Source: Acidobacteriaceae bacterium
GTDB taxonomy: Bacteria; Acidobacteriota; Terriglobia; Terriglobales; Acidobacteriaceae
Direction: 5' to 3'
Assembly: GCA_003156495.1 (NCBI GenBank)
Contig: PMHC01000011.1
Location: 1,211-10,319 of the forward strand
Length of the DNA stretch: 9,109 bases
This document shows positions 1-7,663 of the stretch, piece by piece. The first letter of the stretch is position 1, and every line of letters starts with the position of its first letter. Both the position numbers and the translations under genes were made by a program. Below the pieces are notes generated by a model. The model worked only from the letters and a program-made list of their open reading frames with translations. It made no database searches and was not told the DNA's origin.

Positions 1-168
1 CCTGAGGGATGTCTTTCACGATTCGTCCCTGAACGCAGCGCCTTTCCGGCAGGGGCTAAAGCCCGCATCCTTCTCTGGGCTCTTACGGCACGCGACCCAG
101 AGGGTACCCCGGTCGTGCCCTGACACAACGATGTGAAACTGCCATTTATGCGCAGTGCCTAAGTCGAC
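1..168. repeat. Non-coding tail with interleaved inverted repeats, resembling an acidobacterial dispersed repeat
   Basis: No credible gene is present between the left edge and the GH3 stop. Several inverted repeats lie close together: GGGCT/AGCCC (53-57 with 60-64), CTCTGGG/CCCAGAG (73-79 with 96-102), GGCACG-(CG)-ACC with GGTCGTGCC (87-97 with 111-119), and a GGGTACCC palindrome (102-109). The layout, a 'ggggctaaagccc' hairpin, then 'cttacggcacg', then 'cgtgccctgacac', then 'catttatgcgcag', resembles intergenic repeats I recall as common in acidobacterial genomes. That identification is from memory only. No T-run follows the hairpins in minus-strand reading, so a classical terminator for GH3 is not supported, although the hairpin could still slow or protect the transcript end. 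Confidence 0.5.
87..119. repeat. Inverted repeat (hairpin) downstream of the GH3 gene
   Basis: GGCACG plus ACC (87-92 and 95-97, with a two-base CG bulge) pairs with GGTCGTGCC (111-119), giving a 9-bp interrupted stem. It lies about 50 bases past the GH3 stop. It may be an imperfect transcript end or part of the dispersed repeat. No U-tract supports intrinsic termination. Confidence 0.55.
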
Positions 169-2418
169 CTATCTCAGATTCACCGTCGCCTTGAGCGGAA
201 GATCTTGCGAGGAGCCTCCGACGAGGAACGTGTATTCGCCGGGGACGAGGGTCCAGGCGTCTTTGGCTTCGTCGAAGATGGATAGATACTTCGGTTCGAT
301 TTCCAGCGTCACGGTGCGTTTTTCGCCGGGTTCGAGCTTGACCTTGCTCCAGCCGACCAACCGCTTGGGAGGTTCTTGCGCGCTGGCTGGAAGTGCGGCG
401 TAAACTTCGGCAACCTCAGCGCCCGCGCGGGCTCCGGTGTTGGTAACGGCGAAAGTTACCTTGACCTTGTTAGCTGGAGTTACAGAAAGCCCCGAGTAGC
501 TATAACTCGTGTATGACAATCCATACCCAAACGGGAAGAGTACGGGCTTCTTCTCCGCGTCGTACCACTTATAGCCGACCTTTACGCCTTCGTCGTAAGT
601 GACCTGGAACGGCGGCAGGCCCTTGGCCCATTGATCGGGCGAAGCCGGGCCGGAAAAATGTTGCGACGCGGGCGGCGGCATAGTGATAGTCGGGTGAGGC
701 AGATCGGCCTCGCTTCTTGGAAACGTGTTGGGCAGTTTGCCGGATGGATTGACGCTGCCGAACAGGACGTTGCCCACGGCGTTGGCTCCATCGCTTCCCG
801 CGTACCAGGCTTCGACGATGGCGGCGGGCGCATCGACCCACGGCATGGTCACCGGCGAGCCGGTTTCAAGCACCACAATCGTGCGGGGATTGGCGGCGGC
901 GACCTTGGCGATCAGGTCGTCCTGATTGTGCGCCAGAGACAGGCTGGCCAGGTCTTTCCCTTCGCTCTCCCACTGGTAGGCGAAGACGATGGCCGCATCG
1001 GCGCCCTTGGCGATCGCGGCAGCGGCGGCGGGATCGGAGCCGGAGTCATACTTCACCGTTGCCCCAGGAGCCCGCGCCTGAATGGCCTTGAGCGGAGACG
1101 TGGGAAACCAGACCTCTTGCCCCCATCGCGTCGCGCCCTGGCCGGGAGGGGCAATGGCGTTGCCTCCGACGGGATCGACCTGCGCCGAGCCGCCGCCGGA
1201 GATCATGCCCACGTCCGCATGCGCGCCGATCACGGCGATCGTCTTGAGCCGGGCGGAGTCGAGCGGCAGAACGAAGCGGTCGTTCTTGAGCAGGACGATG
1301 GAGCTTTCCTCGATGCGGCGGGCGACATCGAGGCCGGCGAAGGGATCGACGACGAAGCGCTGGCGGGGATTGTCAATGATGCCGACGGCAAACATGGCGC
1401 GCAGGATGCGATGAACGTGCTCATCCATCTCCGACGAAGGAATGCGGCCCGCCTCGACGGCCTCTTTGTACTTCTTTTCGTAGAAGACGCGAGAGTGCTC
1501 TTCGTGGTCGAGACCGGCAAAGGAGGCCTTTTCCGTGGAGTGCGTTCCGCCCCAGTCCGAGACGACAAAGCCGGGAAACTTCCAGTCCTTCTTGAGCACG
1601 TCGGTCAGCAGCCAGCGGTTCTGGCAAGCGAAGTCGCCGTTGACGCGGTTATAGCTGCACATGACGGCGGCCGGATTGCCCCGGGTGACGCCGATTTCAA
1701 AAGCCAGCAGATCCGACTCGCGCGCGGCGCGCTTTGAGATCTGCGCATCGTAGTACAACCGGCCGGACTCCTGATCGTTCAGTGCGTAGTGCTTGATGTC
1801 GCCAATGACGTGGGCCGACTGCACGCCCTCGATCAGCCTGGCGATGAGCGTGCCGGCCAGCACCGGATCCTCGCCCATGTACTCGAATGTGCGGCCGTTG
1901 CGCGGCTCGCGGGTGAGGTTGACGCCGCCGCCCAGCGCCATGTTGAAGCCTTGGGCGCGCAGTTCGGTGCCGATCAGCCGGCCATATTCGTAGGCGGCTT
2001 CTGTATCCCAACTGGAGGCCGCGGCGACGCCGGAGGGCAGCGCGGTCGAATAGCGGCCGTTTTCGCCCGAGGAGCGGACGCCGTAGGCGGCATCGCTCAT
2101 GTCGATGCCGGGAATGCCCAGCCGGGGAACGCCAACACAATAGCCGACGCCGCGGTTCGAGGCGGCATTTTCTATTGTCAGCTTGTCGTAGGTGGGCATG
2201 CCCACGCCGTGCAGCATGGCTATCTTTTCATCCAGAGTCATTTCTTTCAGAACGAGGTCGGCACGCTGATCCGGACTCAGGGAAGCGTTCATCCACGCCG
2301 GAACCGGCTTGGCCGGCGGCGCGGCCGGCTGGGCGACCAGCGCACCGGCGCCCAGAATCGCGGCTCCCAGGTAAAGGGCAAGAGAGACCAACACCTTGCA
2401 TTTCACCAATACTTCCAT
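169..2418 (-). CDS. Secreted family 3 glycoside hydrolase (beta-glucosidase/beta-xylosidase type)
   Basis: A 749-residue retaining glycosidase expected to release terminal beta-linked sugars (glucose, xylose or similar) from oligosaccharides in the periplasm or outside the cell. Residues 1 to about 29 form a signal peptide (hydrophobic core 8-28, then AQPAAPPAKP). The N-terminal (beta/alpha)8 GH3 domain spans about 50-345 and shows EPRNGRTFEYMGEDP (171-185), the substrate-binding KHY (209-211), and GFVVSDWGG (283-291) with the nucleophile Asp288. The C-terminal GH3 domain (about 370-615) has VIGAHAD (396-402) and ESEGKD (484-489), where Glu486 is the likely acid/base by analogy to the SGEG motif of known GH3 enzymes. 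FPFGYGLSYTSY follows at 628-639, and a fibronectin-III-like domain (about 650-745) closes the protein. Length and domain order are those of ordinary bacterial beta-glucosidases, with no PA14 insert. The start at 2418 has GGAG (2427-2430) 8 bases upstream. The exact sugar specificity cannot be read from these motifs. Confidence 0.95.
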   Translation of the reverse strand: MEVLVKCKVLVSLALYLGAAILGAGALVAQPAAPPAKPVPAWMNASLSPDQRADLVLKEMTLDEKIAMLHGVGMPTYDKLTIENAASNRGVGYCVGVPRLGIPGIDMSDAAYGVRSSGENGRYSTALPSGVAAASSWDTEAAYEYGRLIGTELRAQGFNMALGGGVNLTREPRNGRTFEYMGEDPVLAGTLIARLIEGVQSAHVIGDIKHYALNDQESGRLYYDAQISKRAARESDLLAFEIGVTRGNPAAVMCSYNRVNGDFACQNRWLLTDVLKKDWKFPGFVVSDWGGTHSTEKASFAGLDHEEHSRVFYEKKYKEAVEAGRIPSSEMDEHVHRILRAMFAVGIIDNPRQRFVVDPFAGLDVARRIEESSIVLLKNDRFVLPLDSARLKTIAVIGAHADVGMISGGGSAQVDPVGGNAIAPPGQGATRWGQEVWFPTSPLKAIQARAPGATVKYDSGSDPAAAAAIAKGADAAIVFAYQWESEGKDLASLSLAHNQDDLIAKVAAANPRTIVVLETGSPVTMPWVDAPAAIVEAWYAGSDGANAVGNVLFGSVNPSGKLPNTFPRSEADLPHPTITMPPPASQHFSGPASPDQWAKGLPPFQVTYDEGVKVGYKWYDAEKKPVLFPFGYGLSYTSYSYSGLSVTPANKVKVTFAVTNTGARAGAEVAEVYAALPASAQEPPKRLVGWSKVKLEPGEKRTVTLEIEPKYLSIFDEAKDAWTLVPGEYTFLVGGSSQDLPLKATVNLR

Positions 2419-2460
2419 TTTCTTTTCTCCATCGCAACGAACTTTGTTTTCTTTCGTAGT

Positions 2461-3762
2461 TTACTTTGTGCTCTTGCCCGTCTCGTCGGGAAGCGTTCCC
2501 TGCGGAGCCATTCCACTGGCGGCGCGGTTGAACTCATCTCCGTATTCGATCGACTCAGCCTTGAAACCGCCGTTGGTGAGATAAAAGCGGTCGCCGATGA
2601 CGCCCGCGCCGCGATCGATACGATCCTTGTAGATTCCAAGCGCGGTATGCGTAAAACGCGCTTTCGTCAATTCGATCCAGCGTCCATCGACGGTTTTGAT
2701 CCACTGATTGCCAAACTCCGCGCGCCGCAACTGCTGCCCGTTCGCGCCGTCGAAGTCCTCGTTGAATGAGTAGAGCCCGCGCAGATACTTGCCGTCTTTC
2801 GGCGCGCGGAAACTGGCGATCAGCCCCCACGATTCCTTCTCGGGAAAATAGAACCACGCGGTATAGATCGTCGAGGCTCCGTCGGGCCGTGCACTGACAA
2901 GAAAGCGATAGGTCTCGCCCGTCTTCCAGGGATACACAAGATGACTGTGACCGCCCGTGCCTTCGTTGCCGAAGTCCGAGGTTACCACGCCCTCGCCTTT
3001 CGCCAGCAACTGTACGCGATCTTCGGCCGTCACCTTGTCGCGATCCGTGGGTTCCTTTCCGCTATCCCAAACCGAAAAAATGATTCGCCGCTCCGTGGGG
3101 CTGTTCACCTGAATGCCAAAATAGCCGCGCGCAAATCCGCACGCCTCGTAGTAGGACCAGACCGGATCTTTTCGCACGGTCACTTCGTTATAGAACCATT
3201 GAACATCCTCCCCCTGAGGAACGGGATAACTCAGGTGCACCGATGGAGCGCCGCGCTGCGGCGTCAGATTGAAGAGAGCATTCTTGGCCGCCGTTCCGTC
3301 CAGCAGAAGCGATTCGACCGAAGCGAATTCCTTTCCGGATTTCTTCATGCCGGAGAGCGCAAAACGATAAGCCTTCACCTCGCGGAGATCGATCGAACCG
3401 AAAGAAACCAGAACCGGACCGGAAGCTCCAAGAACTTTGCGAACGCCCAGATCGCGATCGTCCACCTTCATGCGCAGTGTCGAGGTGCTGCCTTCGGGAA
3501 GTTGCAGCCGAACGGCAAGATTGAGCTTGCCCGGCGTCCGGATTTGTCCATACCAAGCCAGAGTTACGCCGGCATCCGACCATCCTTTGACCGGTCCGGC
3601 TTCGGGCATCTCCAAAGCCTCCGGGTAGGGCTCTGTATACGCCGTTGTGCCAGGAATATCCAGAGAAGACGCGGCCTTCTGGGCCGATGCACGAGAGCGA
3701 ACCAAGGGAAACAGGATCGTCAAGCAGACGATGAGCGTAAGATGCAGTTTCTGTAGTTTCAT
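2461..3762 (-). CDS. Secreted DUF5077/DUF3472-domain protein of unknown function
   Basis: A 433-residue exported protein. Residues 1-28 are a signal peptide with hydrophobic core LTLIVCLTILFPLV and a likely cut after ASA-27 or ASAQ-28. Residues about 35-165 are a beta-rich module resembling DUF5077 (WSDAGVTLAWYGQIRTPGKL at 61-80, then alternating strands). Residues about 190-405 match my recollection of DUF3472: YNEVTVRKDPVWSYYEACGF (191-210), GYFGIQVNS (213-221), GTGGHSHLVYPWKTGETYRF (268-287), GLYSFNEDF (329-337) and RRAEFGNQW (346-354). The family is known from secreted proteins near polysaccharide-use genes, but no activity can be assigned. The aromatic beta-sandwich character would suit glycan binding or a lyase-like role (inference). 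The start at 3762 is supported by GGAG (3770-3773) 7 bases upstream. The terminator ends about 60 bases upstream, so this gene either has its own promoter or is fed by read-through. GH3 starts 42 bases after its stop, probably in the same transcript. Confidence 0.85.
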   Translation of the reverse strand: MKLQKLHLTLIVCLTILFPLVRSRASAQKAASSLDIPGTTAYTEPYPEALEMPEAGPVKGWSDAGVTLAWYGQIRTPGKLNLAVRLQLPEGSTSTLRMKVDDRDLGVRKVLGASGPVLVSFGSIDLREVKAYRFALSGMKKSGKEFASVESLLLDGTAAKNALFNLTPQRGAPSVHLSYPVPQGEDVQWFYNEVTVRKDPVWSYYEACGFARGYFGIQVNSPTERRIIFSVWDSGKEPTDRDKVTAEDRVQLLAKGEGVVTSDFGNEGTGGHSHLVYPWKTGETYRFLVSARPDGASTIYTAWFYFPEKESWGLIASFRAPKDGKYLRGLYSFNEDFDGANGQQLRRAEFGNQWIKTVDGRWIELTKARFTHTALGIYKDRIDRGAGVIGDRFYLTNGGFKAESIEYGDEFNRAASGMAPQGTLPDETGKSTK

Positions 3763-3824
3763 AGCTAGACTCCATGGAAAACGAATCGTATGAGCAGAGG
3801 CATCGAAGGCGTCTTCTCATCTTA

Positions 3825-3867
3825 AGAAAAAAGGCCACCCGGCGTCCGATTGCTGACGCCGGGTGGC
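3825..3867 (-). terminator. Intrinsic terminator after the receptor gene
   Basis: A perfect 13-bp G+C-rich stem (GCCACCCGGCGTC, 3855-3867, pairing with 3834-3846 in minus-strand reading) encloses an 8-base loop (3847-3854). On the minus strand it is followed at once by CTTTTTTCTT, the U-tract of a Rho-independent terminator. It begins 30 bases after the receptor stop. The plus strand has no T-run after the stem, so it should act only on leftward transcription. It separates the glycosidase-receptor pair from the DUF3472-GH3 pair, either ending the first transcript or letting only part of it through. Confidence 0.9.
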
Positions 3868-3897
3868 TCCGGTTAGGTTACAGCTTGCACGTCGAAG

Positions 3898-6800
3898 CTA
3901 CCAAAGCAGCTTGACGGCCAACTGCACGTAGCGTGGATTGTTGCTTTGTCCCCAGCTCTTGTCGATGGTGCCGAAGTCCGCGGCTACGGGGCTGTTGGAT
4001 GTATCCCCATAAAACGTCGGATGGTTCGGAACGTTCGTCACTTCCAGGCGGGTTTGCAGATTGACGCGCGTGGTCACCTTGAACATCTTGGCGAGGTTCA
4101 TGTCGAGCTGGCTGGTGCCGGGCACGCGGATCGAGGTTGTGTATGACTGTTCGGTGGTCGGTGCGTACGGAGCAATGGGATACCATCCACTACCCGCCGA
4201 GCAGTTAGCCGGCTGATTGACGCTCGGATTGAGTTGGTAGTATCCGGGGGTCGTGGACGTGGATGCCTGCCACTGCCAGACGCAACGGTTGACGCCTAAA
4301 TCGACAAGGTGGTTCGCCGACATGTCCGTTTTGGGACCACGAAGGTTGCCTTGCAGGTTGTAGCTGCCGGGCATCGAGAAAGGTTCTCCTGTTTCCAGGA
4401 AGTAGCTTTCGCCGATTTCCCATCCGCCGATCGCCGCGTCCACCAAACGGTTGACGTTGGTGAAGTACTTCTTTCCGCGACCGATAGGAGAGGTGATCAC
4501 TCCGGTTAGCGTGAAGCGATGAGTGCGATCACTACCGGCAATCGAACGCATCGGAACCAGGTAGTCACTGTCCACGTATCCGCCCGACTGCATGGTTTTG
4601 GACCATGTCCAGGAGCCACTGAACTGTTCCCACTCGGTGTGTTGCACGTAGGTGGTCTGCAGCGAGTTGTACCAGCTCCGTCCCCGGTTCATTCCGTTTT
4701 CGGTCACGGAATTGGCAAAGAGCGGATATTTTGAGTGCAGGCTCAAATTGCTGAGCGTTGTAGAAGACTTCCACGATCCCTGGAGTCCAGAGAGGTTGTA
4801 GAGGGGATTGTTAACCCTCTGCTGGCAATTCATGCGCGGTTCAGGATTCGCTGTCGTCCCGTTCAGTTCGTTACAGGTTGCCCGCAGCGTTTCATCCATG
4901 GCAAGGTTAGGCGAGCTGACGTCGGATGCATAGCTTCTGCTGCCCACATAACTGACATCCAGTTTGCCTGTCATACCGATGGACTGTTCCACGCCTAGCG
5001 AGTACTGATACACATAGGGCCACTTGTGATTCGGATTCATGAAGCTGGCACTCAATCCGGCATTGGTCTTCAAGCCCTGGGATGCGCCGGGAATTGCGGG
5101 AATGCCGCCGGAGTTGAAGTAGGGGTTGCTGAGCATGCCGTCCGTGGTATCGGAGTTGACATACGTCTCGCCGCTGTTCGTCGTGTTGACGTAGTTCGGC
5201 GCCTGAGAAAATCCGATCGTCGAGGGTTGATCGCCCATTTGCGCGACCACCAGACGCCCGGCGCCGCCGCGAACGACGGTGGTGGAACGCACGGTATACG
5301 CAAATCCAATGCGAGGCTGCCACTTGGTATAGTCCGTATTCCAGGCAGCGGAACGGCCTCCGGTCTGAGCGAAGGTATAGCCTCCCAGCAGCTTGCCTCC
5401 CGGCAAGTTAGGGAACTGGTTATCGATCCCTGCCGCATCCAGTGGGTTCGTTACCGTCAAGTCGAATCCCGTACTCAGCCAGTTGTGACGAGCCGTCGGC
5501 GGCGTCGCCAGATCGTAGCGGAATCCAAGATTCAGGGTCAACCGCGGAGTGATCTTCCAATCGTCTTGCACCCACGGAGCAATATAGTGCCAGGTATAGG
5601 TCGGCGTCAGCGAATTCTGTACGGTGACGCTGCTGGGCTGGCCGAGCAGAAAATCCAGGAAGGCGTTGCCGCTCATACCCGCCGTGTTGATGCCCGAAGG
5701 CAATTGCGTGCCATCGTCGTAGCTCCCCTGGTCCCAATGTTCCTGTGAGACTTCGCCATTGGAGCCGATCTCCATGACGTTGGTCCAGTTCGTATCCGAC
5801 GAGGTGTGCGTGGTGCGCAGGTCGATTCCCGCGCGCAGGTTGTGTGCCTTCTTGTTCCAGCTCACGGTCGGCGCCAGGCTGAAGGTGTCGTCAGGAATAT
5901 AGAAACGGTCCCTCGATGTCGACAACCAAGAGCCGTAGCCATTTCCCTGTGCCGTGGCGGGTTGCGCCATCGACCAACTGATTTGCGGGAAGCCCGTCTT
6001 CAAAGGAAGCGTGTTGATGAAAGCCGAGCTCCATCCCAACTCCGTGGGATCGTAGCCCCAGGTTGAGGGCGTGCCGTCCGACCGCCAGTAGCGCTGGTAG
6101 CTGGCATGCACATCGAACAGAAGATTGTCGCGCAGGGTATGAACCCAGTCGATGCCGGCATTCTGGTGATTCTCTTCGAATACATCGCCGTTCACGTACG
6201 GGACATTCGATGGGGTTGACCACCAGGTCTTGAGGTTGTCGTCGTGGATGTAGCTGACGGAGATATGATCCTTTTTGCCGATCGTCTGGTCAACCTTGCC
6301 GATGTAGTTGTTCATGTTGGCATTCGTCGGCTGCCGATCGACCCAGATATTCTCCCAGGGCTGCGTACCCGAGATCGCGCCTGCTGTGGGCGTCGCGGTA
6401 TCGACGATCATCTTGACGATCTTGAGCGCAATTGGATTGAAACGGCTCACCGAAACGCAGTTGTATCCCTGGGCATTCCCGCAGGTGGCAGCGCCTGTAT
6501 TCGCTGTTTTGAAAATCGAACGGGCGTAACTGTTGCCGGCTTTTGCCGTGTTGACATCGTAGACAGGATACAGATTGCCATTGCTATCGGTGAAGTTGGA
6601 GAAATCGCCATTCAACCAGTCCTTGCTGGGCACGTCAAAGAGCCAATAGTTTGGCAGCTTCTGGCGGAGATACTCCGCGTTGAACATGAAGAAGGTTTTG
6701 TCGCGGCCGTTATAAAGCAACGGAATGCGGACAGGCCCTTCCACTTCAAAGCCGTACTGATCTTCGGTGTGGCCGGGACGAGGGGTGTTCGTCAAGCCGT

Positions 6801-7647
6801 TGACCCAGTGATTGGCATCCATATAACCGCGCTTGGCAAACTCATACGCGGTGCCATGGAAGGCGTTGGTTCCAGCCTTCAACTCCATACTGATTACGCC
6901 GCCCGAGGTGCGTCCGTACTGCGCGTCGTAAGGGTTGGTAACGACCTTGAATTCCTGAATGGCGTCGATCGACGGAATCGCCGATGGGCCGCTTGACCAC
7001 CACGGAATCGAGTTATCCGGCTGACCATCGATCGTGTACTCGGTGTTTTGCGCCGCGCCGCCGTTGATGGTGTAAAAGGAAGCGTTGTATGCGTCGGTTG
7101 GGGCCCCCTGCGATCCAGGCCCGCTTTCATTGGTTACGCCGGCAACCGCATCGAGCAGCGCCAGTGGATTGCGTCCGTCGACTGGCATCTCGGTGATCGT
7201 CTTGCTGTCAACCACCGTGCCTCGGTCGCCTTTTTCCGAATCCAGCGCCACCTGGGCCACGGTGGCACTTACCGTGACACTTTCCGTAGCAGCGTCTCCC
7301 ACCTGGAGGGCAAAGTCCATCGTAAGAGTCTGAGAAATGCTGAGGACTACAACTGGATGCGTGGTTCTTTTAAAGCGTGACGCATTGACTGAGACCTCCA
7401 TCTTCTGTCCTGGATGCAGAAAAGGAACAGAGTAGACGCCCATTGTGCTGGTCTTTGTCTCGATCACTTCATTCGTATCGAGGTTGCGAACCGAGACCGT
7501 GGCGTTGGGTATTACCGCTTTTGCTAAATCGGTGACTGTGCCTGTAATAGTCGCGCGATACTCTTGTGCGTGCCCTAGACCGGGCACAAGAAATAACGCC
7601 AGCAAAACGAGTATGGGGAAAAATGACCATTTACGCATTATTCGCAT
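3898..7647 (-). CDS. TonB-dependent outer-membrane receptor with carboxypeptidase-regulatory-like N-terminal domain
   Basis: A 1249-residue outer-membrane receptor of the large Oar-like/acidobacterial type. It is expected to take up a ligand, probably a glycan here, across the outer membrane using TonB energy. Residues 1-27 form a signal peptide (hydrophobic run 9-24, likely cut after GHA-27). Residues about 30-115 look like a CarboxypepD_reg-like beta sandwich (ATITGTVTD; GVYSVPFLHPG). The plug follows at about 120-260, with TEMPVDGRNPLALLDAVAG (152-170) and DAQYGRTSGGVISMELKAG (241-259). The rest is barrel, with Tyr/Trp-rich alternating strands, e.g. PWVQDDWKITPRLTLNLGFRY (691-711), and it ends in an aromatic Trp after VQLAVKLL, as expected of a BAM-recognised last strand. 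There are exactly six cysteines, in three local pairs (389/397, 925/941, 1122/1149). I see no clear TonB box. No SusD-like gene lies beside it, so it is not a Bacteroidetes SusCD pair. It follows the glycosidase by 16 bases, and an intrinsic terminator follows its stop. The ligand is unknown. Confidence 0.93.
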   Translation of the reverse strand: MRIMRKWSFFPILVLLALFLVPGLGHAQEYRATITGTVTDLAKAVIPNATVSVRNLDTNEVIETKTSTMGVYSVPFLHPGQKMEVSVNASRFKRTTHPVVVLSISQTLTMDFALQVGDAATESVTVSATVAQVALDSEKGDRGTVVDSKTITEMPVDGRNPLALLDAVAGVTNESGPGSQGAPTDAYNASFYTINGGAAQNTEYTIDGQPDNSIPWWSSGPSAIPSIDAIQEFKVVTNPYDAQYGRTSGGVISMELKAGTNAFHGTAYEFAKRGYMDANHWVNGLTNTPRPGHTEDQYGFEVEGPVRIPLLYNGRDKTFFMFNAEYLRQKLPNYWLFDVPSKDWLNGDFSNFTDSNGNLYPVYDVNTAKAGNSYARSIFKTANTGAATCGNAQGYNCVSVSRFNPIALKIVKMIVDTATPTAGAISGTQPWENIWVDRQPTNANMNNYIGKVDQTIGKKDHISVSYIHDDNLKTWWSTPSNVPYVNGDVFEENHQNAGIDWVHTLRDNLLFDVHASYQRYWRSDGTPSTWGYDPTELGWSSAFINTLPLKTGFPQISWSMAQPATAQGNGYGSWLSTSRDRFYIPDDTFSLAPTVSWNKKAHNLRAGIDLRTTHTSSDTNWTNVMEIGSNGEVSQEHWDQGSYDDGTQLPSGINTAGMSGNAFLDFLLGQPSSVTVQNSLTPTYTWHYIAPWVQDDWKITPRLTLNLGFRYDLATPPTARHNWLSTGFDLTVTNPLDAAGIDNQFPNLPGGKLLGGYTFAQTGGRSAAWNTDYTKWQPRIGFAYTVRSTTVVRGGAGRLVVAQMGDQPSTIGFSQAPNYVNTTNSGETYVNSDTTDGMLSNPYFNSGGIPAIPGASQGLKTNAGLSASFMNPNHKWPYVYQYSLGVEQSIGMTGKLDVSYVGSRSYASDVSSPNLAMDETLRATCNELNGTTANPEPRMNCQQRVNNPLYNLSGLQGSWKSSTTLSNLSLHSKYPLFANSVTENGMNRGRSWYNSLQTTYVQHTEWEQFSGSWTWSKTMQSGGYVDSDYLVPMRSIAGSDRTHRFTLTGVITSPIGRGKKYFTNVNRLVDAAIGGWEIGESYFLETGEPFSMPGSYNLQGNLRGPKTDMSANHLVDLGVNRCVWQWQASTSTTPGYYQLNPSVNQPANCSAGSGWYPIAPYAPTTEQSYTTSIRVPGTSQLDMNLAKMFKVTTRVNLQTRLEVTNVPNHPTFYGDTSNSPVAADFGTIDKSWGQSNNPRYVQLAVKLLW

Positions 7648-7651
7648 ACTG

Positions 7652-7658
7652 CCTCCTT
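7652..7658 (-). promoter_or_regulatory. Strong Shine-Dalgarno site of the TonB-dependent receptor
   Basis: Read on the minus strand the site is AAGGAGG, a full anti-16S match, in the 16-base gap between the glycosidase stop and the receptor. Two in-frame ATGs follow: one at 7647 with only 4 bases of spacing, and one at 7638 (codon 4) with 13 bases. Neither spacing is ideal. The first is kept as the start, but the second gives an equally good signal peptide (MRKWSFFPILVLLALF). The short distance from the upstream stop suggests translational coupling. Confidence 0.75.
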
Positions 7659-7663
7659 AAAAA

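Noticed and set aside
155..403. A short plus-strand open frame at the left end
   Set aside because: It overlaps the fibronectin-like end of GH3 in antisense, and no homology or ribosome site was recognised.
631..1737. A 368-codon open frame on the plus strand inside the GH3 gene
   Set aside because: It lies wholly antisense to a well-supported GH3 enzyme. Its translation is rich in Arg/Gly/Asp without recognisable motifs, as expected of a shadow frame in G+C-rich coding DNA.
1789..2769. A 326-codon plus-strand open frame spanning the GH3 start, the 42-base gap and the end of the DUF3472 gene
   Set aside because: It is antisense to two supported genes and crosses their junction. It shows no domain and no convincing ribosome site.
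2941..3756. A 271-codon plus-strand open frame opposite the DUF3472 gene
   Set aside because: Composition is that of an antisense shadow, and the opposite strand encodes a protein with a signal peptide and family motifs.
3763..3830. Possible promoter of the DUF3472 gene (a TACGAT-like -10 on the minus strand)
   Set aside because: Only four of six positions match the usual -10, and no -35 element lies at a suitable distance. A promoter may exist but is not supported by sequence alone.
6244..6996. A 250-codon plus-strand open frame opposite the receptor
   Set aside because: It is antisense to the plug and barrel region of a clear TonB-dependent receptor, with no recognisable features of its own.
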